From contig NZ_JOIX01000001.1 of assembly GCF_000720175.1 (NCBI RefSeq), positions 310,001 through 374,000 of the forward strand: a stretch of 64,000 bases of DNA, written 5' to 3'. Below the pieces are notes generated by a model that was not told the origin of the DNA, searched no databases, and saw only the letters and a list, made by a program, of their open reading frames with translations. The position numbers and the translations under genes are program-made. The DNA comes from Streptomyces sp. NRRL S-337. Lineage in GTDB: Bacteria > Actinomycetota > Actinomycetes > Streptomycetales > Streptomycetaceae. Below, one piece after another: positions 57,323 through 64,000 of this stretch (positions are counted from its first letter, which is position 1; the number at the start of each line of letters is the position of its first letter).

Positions 57323-60244
57323 TCAGGGGGTTCGTTCGTCGTTGGTCGCGGCGTCGAGCCTGCGGCGGATGTGCGCGGTCGTGGGGTGTGCGGGGCCGAG
57401 GGCCGTCTCTGCGACCTTCAGGGCCTGCCGCTGCAGGGCCAGGCCTTCTTTTCGTTGGTGCAGGGAGAGCAGGGTCTGGGCGAGGTTGTGCAGACGTACC
57501 GCCAGCTCTGCGTGACTCTCGCCCAGGGTCTTCGTGGTGAGGGCCACCGCTCGTCGAGCGTGCGGAAGCGCCTCTTCGTACCTGCCGAGGCGGTGCAGCG
57601 AGTACACGAGATTGCTGGCGTAATTGGCGCAGGTGGGGTGATCCGGGCCGTGGGCCTTTTCGGCTGCTCTCAGTGCTTGCGTCTTCAGGCGGTATGCGTC
57701 TTCGTGTCGGCCGAGTTCGTCGTAGGTCGTGGCCAGGTTGTTGGCGAAGACGGGGAGTTCGGGGTGCTCGGGTCCCATGGTGGCCGTGGCGATGTCCATC
57801 GCCCGCTGTCCGTGTTCCAGAGCCTTCTGAAGCTGTCCGGTACGCCGCAGGCTCTGGGAGAGGTTGCACAGCCGCAGCGCGGTGTCGGGGTTGTCCTTGC
57901 CCAGCACGGCAAGGGTGATGTCCAGCGCTTCCCTGTCCAGGGCCAGTGCCTGTTCGTATTCGCCCTTGGCCGTGCGGAGGAGGGACAGATTGCCCAGGCG
58001 GACGGCGGTGTCGAGGTGGCTGGACCCGTATGCCTGCTGCGTGATGCGCAGAGCGTCCTCAGCGTGGCCCAGGGCATCGTCGTAGCGCCCGATTGCTCGG
58101 AGGGTCGTGGCGAGGTTGCTCATCCGTAGTGCGGTGTCGGGGTGGTCGTCGCCGAGGGTGGTTCGGGTGATCTCCAGGGCCCGCTGTTCGAGTTCGAGGG
58201 CTTGTTGGTAGTGCCCGAGGGAAGTGTGGACGACGGCGAGGTTGCCGAGGCGGATGGCGGTGTCGGGGTGGTCGTCGCCGAGGGTGGTTCGGGTGATCTC
58301 CAGGGCCCGCTGTCCGAGTTCGAGGGCTTGTTGGTAGTGCCCGAGGGAGGTGTGGACGACGGCGAGGTTGTCCAGGCGGAAGGCGGTCTCGGAGTGTTCC
58401 TCGCCCAACGTGTCACGGACGATTTGCAGGGCCGTCTCGGAGGGGGCGAGAGCCTCTTTGTGGCGGCCCAGATGAGTCAGCGCATGTCCCAGATTGCCGA
58501 GTGAGGCCGCCGTGCTCAGGTGCCGCTCTCCGTGGATCTCCTGGTTGATCCGCAACGTCTCCCCGAACATGCGCTCGGCGTCTGCGTACTTGCCGGCCTC
58601 GCTCAGAGTCACCGCGAGGTTGTTCATGTGGGTCAGGGTGTCGGGGTGCCTGGGGCCGTGGAGACGCTGGGAGAGTTCCAGGGCACGCTGGCGCAGATCC
58701 AGCGCGAGGGTGAGGTGGCCGCGGGCGTGGAGGTACGTTCCCGTTCGTCCCATCAGGTTGGCCAGTTCGGGAAGCGGTTCGAGACCGTCCCGGTGGGCGA
58801 CGACGGCTTCCACGTGAGGCAGCAACCGCTTCCAGAGGGGCCAGCCGCTGACGTCACCCGAGGTCGCCTCGGCGGGCGCCGTGTCGTCCAGCAGAGCGAC
58901 CGCAAGCGCGCTGGCGTCATCTGTCCCGGCCAGGTCAGAGGTAGGCAGGCTGCCGCCGGCTTCTGCGCGCAGGACCGCCTGGAGCAGCCGGTGCACGGTG
59001 ACCTCGTCAGCGGTCAGGGTGACCAGGCTGTAGGCGGCGAGCACGCCCAGAGCCTTCGCCACACGCAGGCGTGAGGGCAGGACACCGTCGAGCACGGTGC
59101 GGGGCAGCGGGGTGGGCGCGCAGTACGCGAGAACGCGTAGCAGCAGCACCGCGTCGGGGTGGCTGAGCCGGAGCGTGAGGAGTGTCACCGACCACAGGCG
59201 GGCGATGGTCTTCTCCTGCTCGTCGTCCACGGGCGGCTGCTGGGCCAGCATCCCGGCCAGGTCCTTGCGCAGCTCGGTGAGGTATTCGCCGGGCTCCATC
59301 GCGGTCTGTGCCATGAAGGCACCGGCCTGCCTGAGTGCCAGCGGAAGGTTCCCCAGTTCCACGGCCAACTCGGTCAGCGCATCGACCGCTTCCTCGTCGC
59401 TGCGGCCGGTGAGCTCCTTGAGCAGGGCCACCGAATGCTCGCTGCCAAAAGGACCGAGGTCCAGGAATTCGCTGCCGCGCTGCCAGGCCAGGGTGCGGCG
59501 GGTGGTGACCAGGACCTGACCGGTGGTCAATCTGGCGAGCCAGGTCTGGAGATGGGCGCCGTCCTCGACGTTGTCGAAGACCAGCATCCAGCCCGTGCGG
59601 GCCTCCAGCCAGTGCGCCGCCCACGCGGCCGCCTCGGAGACCGGCAAGGTGTTCACGATGTCCCGGTCCAGCTCACCGGCCAGCCCGGCCAGGCCGGCCT
59701 CGATCGCGTCGGGGCCGATCGCGTCGATCCACCACACGGGGTTCCGGCCGGCCGCCTTCTGCGCCCACGCGTGGTGGAGGGCCAGCGTGGTCTTTCCGGC
59801 TCCGCCCATGCCGCGCACGGTCACCGGCGGCAGTCCAACGCCGGCACAGGGAAATGCTTCCAGGCGGCGCAGCTCCGTCTCACGCCCGACGAACGGATCC
59901 GGCCTGAGGGCACGCAAATTGCTGACGGGGACGGTGAGATCAGGCTTCCGTGAGGTGGTGGCTCTGACGGAGGCCGTGCTCGACCACAGCTCGTACAGGT
60001 CGCCCTCGATGAACTCACCACTGAAGCCCAGCGCCCCCGCGATGGCCGCGACCGTGTCCCAGGACGGCGGCGGATGGCCCTCGTTGAGCGCGTTGCTGAC
60101 CGTCGTCCTGCCCAGCTTCGCCCTTCTTGCCAGGGTGCTGGTGGTCAAGCCCTCGCGGCGGGCACCCATGCGGGCCTTCAGAATCTGACGCAGGCGGCCC
60201 AGCGCCTGCGCACCGTCGTCGGCCGCCGCCTCAGCATCAGCCAT
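57323..60244 (-). CDS. STAND-type NTPase: N-terminal HTH, NB-ARC, C-terminal TPR array
   Basis: A 973-residue cytoplasmic signalling protein. An N-terminal XRE-like HTH (GLTTSTLARRAKLGRTTVSN, about residues 33-90) is followed by an NB-ARC ATPase: P-loop VRGMGGAGKTTLALHHA, Walker B WMLVFDNVED and the GxP motif LGNLPLALRQAGAF (about 125-430). The rest (about 505-960) is roughly eleven 42-residue TPR units, two of which are nearly identical at DNA level. STAND proteins oligomerise on sensing a signal; relatives act in defence or gene regulation. ATG 60244 is used; upstream extension is unlikely. A tiny membrane protein gene is divergent from it. Confidence 0.9.
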   Translation of the reverse strand: MADAEAAADDGAQALGRLRQILKARMGARREGLTTSTLARRAKLGRTTVSNALNEGHPPPSWDTVAAIAGALGFSGEFIEGDLYELWSSTASVRATTSRKPDLTVPVSNLRALRPDPFVGRETELRRLEAFPCAGVGLPPVTVRGMGGAGKTTLALHHAWAQKAAGRNPVWWIDAIGPDAIEAGLAGLAGELDRDIVNTLPVSEAAAWAAHWLEARTGWMLVFDNVEDGAHLQTWLARLTTGQVLVTTRRTLAWQRGSEFLDLGPFGSEHSVALLKELTGRSDEEAVDALTELAVELGNLPLALRQAGAFMAQTAMEPGEYLTELRKDLAGMLAQQPPVDDEQEKTIARLWSVTLLTLRLSHPDAVLLLRVLAYCAPTPLPRTVLDGVLPSRLRVAKALGVLAAYSLVTLTADEVTVHRLLQAVLRAEAGGSLPTSDLAGTDDASALAVALLDDTAPAEATSGDVSGWPLWKRLLPHVEAVVAHRDGLEPLPELANLMGRTGTYLHARGHLTLALDLRQRALELSQRLHGPRHPDTLTHMNNLAVTLSEAGKYADAERMFGETLRINQEIHGERHLSTAASLGNLGHALTHLGRHKEALAPSETALQIVRDTLGEEHSETAFRLDNLAVVHTSLGHYQQALELGQRALEITRTTLGDDHPDTAIRLGNLAVVHTSLGHYQQALELEQRALEITRTTLGDDHPDTALRMSNLATTLRAIGRYDDALGHAEDALRITQQAYGSSHLDTAVRLGNLSLLRTAKGEYEQALALDREALDITLAVLGKDNPDTALRLCNLSQSLRRTGQLQKALEHGQRAMDIATATMGPEHPELPVFANNLATTYDELGRHEDAYRLKTQALRAAEKAHGPDHPTCANYASNLVYSLHRLGRYEEALPHARRAVALTTKTLGESHAELAVRLHNLAQTLLSLHQRKEGLALQRQALKVAETALGPAHPTTAHIRRRLDAATNDERTP
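58134..58385 (-). repeat. 126-bp tandem duplication inside the TPR array
   Basis: Copies 58134-58259 and 58260-58385 differ at only a few bases and each encode one 42-residue TPR unit (NLAVVHTSLGHYQQALEL core). Other units of the array are far more diverged, so this duplication is recent or maintained by gene conversion. Confidence 0.9.
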
Positions 60245-60372
60245 TCCCCGTCGCCCCCCCCGAGCCGCCGTACGGATCTGTTCATCTTCGTACGGCTGGA
60301 CCCTGCTGCACACGCGATTGGGCAAAGTCGCCGCATCGGCCCCCGGTACAAGCAGTCGAAAAGGAGCCTGCC

Positions 60373-60582
60373 GTGCCCATTTCCGTCGTGGTGGCGGTCA
60401 CCGTTCTCGCCGTCTCCGTCGCCGTGATCATCGCCGTGCTCGCAGCCGTGACCGCCGGCTTCCTCGCCCGCAGGGAAGGCGCATCCCCGGCAGCGGCCGT
60501 CAGCCGGGCGGGGATGGCATTTGCGGCCACCCTGTCGCTGCTGGCGCTCTTGACGACCACCGTCAGCGACCTCCTCGGATGA
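60373..60582 (+). CDS. small membrane protein, divergent from the STAND gene
   Basis: A 69-residue protein with two predicted membrane helices (about residues 2-30, SVVVAVTVLAVSVAVIIAVL, and 45-66, AGMAFAATLSLLALLTTTV) joined by a short basic loop (ARREGASP). GTG 60373 follows an AAGGAG site by seven bases. The gene faces away from the STAND gene across 128 bp. No family recognised. Its position suggests it may be a partner or effector of the STAND protein, which is speculation. Confidence 0.75.
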   Translation: MPISVVVAVTVLAVSVAVIIAVLAAVTAGFLARREGASPAAAVSRAGMAFAATLSLLALLTTTVSDLLG

Positions 60583-60655
60583 CCGCCGTAGCGGGCCGCG
60601 CAAGCAGCACCGGATCCGACCACTCCCGCGCCGCCGCGCGTCCGACGGCCCGGCC

Positions 60656-60674
60656 GGACGGTGTCGGACCGTCC
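60656..60674. terminator. short hairpin between the small membrane protein and IF-1 genes
   Basis: ggacggt / accgtcc with a 5-base loop lies in the 136-bp convergent gap; a modest terminator candidate. Confidence 0.5.
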
Positions 60675-60718
60675 AGCGCGGGGCGCGTCGCTACGGGTTG
60701 ACCTGGCCGGCTTTTTCG

Positions 60719-60943
60719 CTACGACCGGTAGCGGTAGCGGATCCGGCCGCGGGTGAGGTCATAGGGGCTGAGTTCCACGAGCACCCGGTCGTAGGGGAGT
60801 ATCTTGATGTAGTTCTTGCGGATCTTTCCGCTGATGTGGGCGAGCACCGTGTGCCCGTTCTGGAGCTCCACCTTGAAGGTGGCATTGCGCAGGCACTCGA
60901 CGACGGTGCCTTCGACTTCTACGCCCCCTGCTGTTTTTGTCAT
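60719..60943 (-). CDS. infA: translation initiation factor IF-1, probable second copy
   Basis: A 74-residue OB-fold protein: [20 protein letters not shown], then [20 protein letters not shown] and [20 protein letters not shown] are the full IF-1 signature. IF-1 binds the 30S A site during initiation. The housekeeping copy in Streptomyces lies in the ribosomal-protein region next to rpmJ and rpsM; here the neighbours are unrelated, so this should be a paralogue. An AGAGAAGTGAGAG stretch precedes the ATG. The Cys in VECLRN and the altered basic patch (IRKNYIK) distinguish it from the usual sequence as I recall it. Confidence 0.95.
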   Translation of the reverse strand: MTKTAGGVEVEGTVVECLRNATFKVELQNGHTVLAHISGKIRKNYIKILPYDRVLVELSPYDLTRGRIRYRYRS

Positions 60944-61025
60944 GGTCTCTCACTTCTCTCTTCTGTGGCGTTGTATTCGCTCTGCTACGGCTCGACTTGG
61001 CCGCTCGCTGCGGTGTGGCGGAGCG

Positions 61026-61823
61026 TCAGCGGCGGACGAGCTCCACAGTGCCGGCGGCGCGCCGGGCGCCGATGCTCTCGAACAGGGTGAGGGCCGCCGC
61101 GTTGGACTCGTCCACCTCGGCCCATGCCGAAGCGATCCCGGTGCGGCGCATCGAACCCAGCGTGTGGGCCAGCAACGCCCGGGCGATGCCGCGGCGGTGA
61201 CTGTCGGCGCGGACGGCGATCAGGCCGATCCGTGGCTGCCGGGGCAGCGGCGCCACCCGGACCAGTCCCACGTACCGGTCCAAGTGCCGCGCCACCGCGT
61301 ACTTCGACGGGTCGACCACGGTGGTCCCCACCGGGCGGGGGAGCACCTCGGCCGGCATCGTGTGCCATCCGGCGGTGGCCTCGACCTCGTCGCGGATGAT
61401 GCGGTCCAGGGCGCGCAACGGGTCCTCCTCCGCCTTGCCGGCGGGCACGATCGTCACGCCGGACGGGGGCCGCACCGAGCCGAGCCCGGTGACCTCCGGG
61501 GCGGTGGGCACGCGATAGCCCCACTCGCGACGTGCGGCGGTGAAGCCGGCCCGCTCCCAGGCGGACCGCGAGTCGTGATCGGCCTCGTCGACGACGGCGT
61601 ACAGAGGTGTCGGCAGGTCCGCCAGAATCGCGTCGGCGATGCGGTCGAAGACCGCGCCGTGCCACGCGTCGATGCTGAGGAAGAGCCGGCCGTCGGGTCG
61701 GCGCGAGGCGTCGCCGCGGCCGACCTCCCGGTCGTCCTCCACGGCCAGCCACTGCATGTCCGAAGCCCGTGTGACCACGACTGCGTGGTTGCCCGTGCCC
61801 GAAGTGGAATGCGCAAAGTTCAT
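61026..61823 (-). CDS. GNAT family N-acetyltransferase
   Basis: A 265-residue enzyme. The C-terminal half is a GNAT domain with the acetyl-CoA pocket IGLIAVRADSHRRGIARALLAHTL (about residues 197-220) and the closing DESNAAALTLFESIGARR. The N-terminal half is a degenerate second GNAT-like domain (LYAVVDEADHDSRSAWERAGF). The substrate is unknown. It has a GAGAGG site. A 17-codon leader ORF with an exceptional ribosome site lies 53 bases upstream on the same strand, pointing to translational or attenuation control. Confidence 0.9.
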   Translation of the reverse strand: MNFAHSTSGTGNHAVVVTRASDMQWLAVEDDREVGRGDASRRPDGRLFLSIDAWHGAVFDRIADAILADLPTPLYAVVDEADHDSRSAWERAGFTAARREWGYRVPTAPEVTGLGSVRPPSGVTIVPAGKAEEDPLRALDRIIRDEVEATAGWHTMPAEVLPRPVGTTVVDPSKYAVARHLDRYVGLVRVAPLPRQPRIGLIAVRADSHRRGIARALLAHTLGSMRRTGIASAWAEVDESNAAALTLFESIGARRAAGTVELVRR

Positions 61824-61876
61824 AGGTGTTGCCTCTCAGGAGTGCCTTGTCCGAGGCGCTCCCGGCGACACCTACG

Positions 61877-61930
61877 TCAATCGCCCACCGTGACGAAAAG
61901 GGGGAGCACCCACATGGATACAGCCTTCAT
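61877..61930 (-). CDS. candidate leader peptide upstream of the GNAT gene
   Basis: A 17-residue ORF, MKAVSMWVLPLFVTVGD, begins at ATG 61930 on the minus strand behind GAGGAGGTGA, the best ribosome site in the window, spaced five bases. It ends 53 bases before the acetyltransferase start. Short hydrophobic peptides with such sites precede some antibiotic-resistance and acetyltransferase genes, where ribosome stalling exposes the downstream start. The intervening sequence has no obvious terminator stem. Coding is likely from the site strength; function is inference. Confidence 0.5.
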   Translation of the reverse strand: MKAVSMWVLPLFVTVGD

Positions 61931-62086
61931 GGGTCTCACCTCCTCGCGTTCTCTCACGGCTGCCTGGACGGTACCAGCGGGGCTCTGTGGTCCCAACCCA
62001 TTTACCGGGCATGGTCGGCCGCCCCGGACATGGGCCGAACGCACTGCTCGCAGGCGTGACTACGGCCACGAGGGGGTCCCGGCTGA

Positions 62087-62689
62087 TCAGTCGTGGCGGG
62101 AGGTGGCCGGGTCGGAGGACACCACTCTGGTGGCGAAGCCTGCCAGTTGGTCACGCAGCCGCTCGCGCGGCGTGCCCTCCTGGTCGGCCAGGCGCTCCAC
62201 GAGGTCGGCACGGGTGGCGGCGAGCAGGGCGTGCGCGGTGAACGCGGCGTCGTCCAGGCCCGGGATCTGCTCCAGCATGGAGCGCAGCAGGCCGTGCCAC
62301 CGTTCGTAGTGCTCCGCCTGGTAGAGGCTGTTGCTCCCGCTCTCCTCCAGGGCCAGCGCGAGGCGCCGGTTGTCGAGCTTGAAGCACAGGATGGCGTCGA
62401 GCAGGGCGGGTACGCGTTCCTGCGGTGAGGTGGCGGGCCCGAGGGGTGGCGGGCCCGCCTCCGCGGCCTCCCTGACCGGTTCGAGCCGGGCCTCGTACAG
62501 CGCGCGGAGCAGGCCGGCGCGGTCGCCGAAGGCGCGGAAGAGGGTTCCCTTGCCGACCCCGGCCGCCGCCGCGATGTCGGCCATCGTGAGGTCCTCAGGG
62601 CGCTCGGCGCGGGCGAAGAGGGCATCGGCGGCCTCGAGGACGGCTTTCCGGTTACGGGCGGCGTCCTTGCGGGGTTTGCGCTCGGCCAC
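62087..62689 (-). CDS. TetR family transcriptional regulator
   Basis: A 200-residue regulator: RNRKAVLEAADALFARAERP and TMADIAAAAGVGKGTLFRAF form the HTH (about residues 12-55), with a helical ligand domain typical of regulators of NmrA/SDR neighbours. The GTG at 62689 follows GGAGGAG by five bases, so the 85-codon in-frame extension, which would read across the operators, is rejected. It is divergent from the NTF2-like/NmrA operon and probably represses it via the twin dyads at 62710-62750. Confidence 0.92.
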   Translation of the reverse strand: MAERKPRKDAARNRKAVLEAADALFARAERPEDLTMADIAAAAGVGKGTLFRAFGDRAGLLRALYEARLEPVREAAEAGPPPLGPATSPQERVPALLDAILCFKLDNRRLALALEESGSNSLYQAEHYERWHGLLRSMLEQIPGLDDAAFTAHALLAATRADLVERLADQEGTPRERLRDQLAGFATRVVSSDPATSRHD

Positions 62690-62709
62690 GTGACTCCTCC
62701 ATTGAAAAG

Positions 62710-62750
62710 CGGACCCGGAGTCCGTATCGTCGAACCGGACCCAGGGTCCG
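62710..62750. promoter_or_regulatory. twin palindromic TetR operators
   Basis: Site 1, cggacccggagtccg (62710-62724), has perfect 5-bp outer arms; site 2, cggaccc-a-gggtccg (62736-62750), is a perfect 15-bp dyad. Centres are 26 bp apart and both are followed by tat. They fill the 85-bp gap between the tetR gene and the divergent operon. Confidence 0.8.
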
Positions 62751-62774
62751 TATTCTATGAGACGGAGGATACCC

Positions 62775-63212
62775 GTGCCCCTACCCGCTTCGATCTCTCC
62801 CGCGGATCTGTTCCGCCACAGCCTGCGACTCCTGCTCGACAAGGACATCCCCGGCTGGGTCGGCCTGTGGGCCGAGGACGGCGTGATGGAGTTTCCGTTC
62901 GCGCCATCCGGCTGGCCCACACGGCTGGAGGGGAGGGCGGCCATCGCCGCCTACATGCGCCCCTACCCCGACCGGATCGACCTGTACGACTTCCCCGAAG
63001 TCGACCTGCGGATCCACGAAACCACTGAGCCGCGGACCATCGTGGTCGAGATGCGCGGTGTCGGCCGGCTGGTGGAGACCGACCGCCCCTTCGACATGAC
63101 GTACATCGCCGTCGTCACCGTCGAGGACCGGCGCATCACCTCCTACCGCGACTACTGGAACCCCCTCGCCGTCCTCGAACCGGGCATCGACTTCGCAGGG
63201 AGCAGCCGATGA
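62775..63212 (+). CDS. NTF2-like / SnoaL-like ketosteroid-isomerase-fold protein
   Basis: A 145-residue protein of the SnoaL-like nuclear transport factor 2 fold: RHSLRLLLDKDIPGWVGLWA, then EDGVMEFPFAPSGWPTRLEG and AIAAYMRPYPDRIDLYDF are typical, ending ITSYRDYWNPLAVL. Members include small cyclases, isomerases and binding proteins. GTG 62775 follows GGAGG by six bases. Its stop overlaps the start of the NmrA-like gene (ATGA), so the two are translationally coupled. Confidence 0.9.
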   Translation: MPLPASISPADLFRHSLRLLLDKDIPGWVGLWAEDGVMEFPFAPSGWPTRLEGRAAIAAYMRPYPDRIDLYDFPEVDLRIHETTEPRTIVVEMRGVGRLVETDRPFDMTYIAVVTVEDRRITSYRDYWNPLAVLEPGIDFAGSSR

Positions 63213-64000
63213 GCGCCACCGGCACCCCTCAGCTCACCGGCACCACGCTGGTCATCGGTGCCACCGGCACCACCGGCAGCCGCACCGCCGCACAGCTGAC
63301 GTCCGCCGGTCACGCGGTCAAGGCGGCCAGCCGCCGGGCCACACCGGTGCCAGGCGCCGAACCGGTCATCTTCGATTGGTACGACGCCGACACCCATCAC
63401 GCCGCCCTCGACGGCGCCGAGCGCGTCTATGTGATCCCGCCCGTGGGCGAGCCCGACCCCGCGGCCGTCGTCCTGCCCTTCCTGCGCCGGGCCGGCGCCG
63501 CCGGCGTACGGCGCGCGGTGCTCCTGAGCGCCTCCTCCATCCCGAAAGGCGGGCCGGCCGTGGGCCTGGTGCACCAGGCACTGCCGGGCATCTTCGACGA
63601 GTGGGCGGTGCTGCGGCCGTCCTGGTTCATGCAGAACTTCACCGGCAGCCACATGCATGCCCTCAGTATCCGGGCCGACGGCACCATCTGGACTGCCACC
63701 GGGAGCGGCCGGGTCGGCTTCGTCGACGCCGACGACATAGCCGCCGTCGCCGTCCGCGCCCTGACCGACGAGCACACCCCCAACGACGATCTCCTCCTCA
63801 CCGGGCCCGAGGCGCTGAGCTACGACGACATCGCCACGGTCGTCACCGAGGTCACCGGCCGGCCAGTGGTCCACCGTCCGCTGTCCTACGAGGAGATGTG
63901 CGACCGGCTCGCCGAGCTGATGCCCAAGGAGTTCGCCGTGCTGCTGGCCGGCATGGACCGGGCGATCGCCGAGGGCACGGAGGACCGGGTCACCGACTCC
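63209..64000 (+). CDS. NmrA family NAD(P)-binding protein, partial at the window end
   Basis: The frame is open to the window end (264 codons seen). The Rossmann start TLVIGATGTTGSRTAAQLTS (about residues 14-33), followed by VYVIPPVGEPDP, VLLSASSIPKGG and LRPSWFMQNFTG, matches the NmrA/ergot-alkaloid-type atypical SDRs that reduce or sense NAD(P)H and quinone-like substrates. Only the last few tens of residues are missing. It is the second gene of the operon under the divergent TetR regulator. Confidence 0.92.
   Translation, partial: MSATGTPQLTGTTLVIGATGTTGSRTAAQLTSAGHAVKAASRRATPVPGAEPVIFDWYDADTHHAALDGAERVYVIPPVGEPDPAAVVLPFLRRAGAAGVRRAVLLSASSIPKGGPAVGLVHQALPGIFDEWAVLRPSWFMQNFTGSHMHALSIRADGTIWTATGSGRVGFVDADDIAAVAVRALTDEHTPNDDLLLTGPEALSYDDIATVVTEVTGRPVVHRPLSYEEMCDRLAELMPKEFAVLLAGMDRAIAEGTEDRVTDS

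Noticed and set aside
60816..62309. 497-residue plus-strand frame over the GNAT gene
   Set aside because: It is antisense to the GNAT and IF-1 genes, which have clear family motifs.

Overview
The window is very GC-rich, has strong G/C bias at third codon positions, frequent GTG/TTG starts and AGGAGG-type ribosome sites, and carries many secreted or Tat-exported enzymes, TetR/MarR/LysR/HxlR regulators and an EF-hand protein. It is almost certainly a Streptomyces (or very close actinomycete) chromosome. The gene mix (second copies of enolase and IF-1, catabolic and export genes each with its own regulator, gene remnants, no ribosomal or cell-division clusters) suggests a chromosome arm or other accessory region. 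I see no tRNA, rRNA, CRISPR array, complete insertion sequence, or PKS/NRPS biosynthetic cluster.

Layout. 1-5 kb: two hypothetical genes, a Tat-exported phosphocholine-specific phospholipase C split by a one-base frameshift, a methyltransferase and an SRPBCC protein. 5-10 kb: a divergent SDR/TetR pair with a palindromic operator, a secreted class-C serine hydrolase behind four 11-bp-spaced heptads, and an L,D-transpeptidase lipoprotein. 10-15 kb: an ornithine aminotransferase remnant, then a LysR regulator divergent from an M20 peptidase and an MHS-type transporter (probable uptake and hydrolysis of a peptide or acylated amino acid). 14.7-19 kb: two overlapping secreted trypsin-like proteases, an IS5-type transposase scrap, an RDD membrane protein and a four-repeat COG4705-type membrane protein. 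19-24 kb: a two-component system, and an MFS exporter divergent from its HxlR regulator over a long dyad. 24-29.3 kb: an acetyltransferase, a Tat-exported L-amino-acid (glutamate-like) oxidase, and a P450-ferredoxin operon divergent from a regulator with an IS30-like HTH. 29.9-36 kb: a frameshifted NAD-binding ion-channel protein, an MFS exporter, an LCP cell-wall ligase and a membrane protein.

36-43 kb: a TetX-like flavin monooxygenase, a methyltransferase, a dienelactone-hydrolase-like protein lacking its nucleophile, a second enolase divergent from a probably leaderless marR gene, and a DUF4232 lipoprotein ended by a strong terminator. 43-56 kb: two seven-bladed beta-propeller/IPT proteins, a truncated flavin monooxygenase, a GlxA-type regulator divergent from a genuine dienelactone hydrolase, a CMD-fold protein without redox cysteines, a LysR/MFS divergent pair, a cysteine-rich SufR-like regulator with a DUF3291 gene, and an allene-oxide-cyclase-like secreted barrel. 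56-64 kb: a TSUP transporter behind a 5' hairpin, an EF-hand protein, a 973-residue HTH-STAND-TPR protein divergent from a tiny membrane protein, a second IF-1, a GNAT enzyme preceded by a 17-codon leader peptide, and a TetR divergent from an NTF2-like/NmrA pair over twin operators; the last gene runs off the window.

Two themes recur. Many long intergenic gaps carry short tandem arrays (7-31 bp units). Two large genes carry single-base frameshifts that a one-base insertion would repair, so assembly error should be excluded before calling them dead. No complete, clearly new system is evident. The best leads are the leader-peptide/GNAT unit, the STAND-TPR/small-membrane-protein pair, the four-repeat membrane protein and the run of leaderless promoters. 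All functional calls come from reading motifs by eye; no database search was run.
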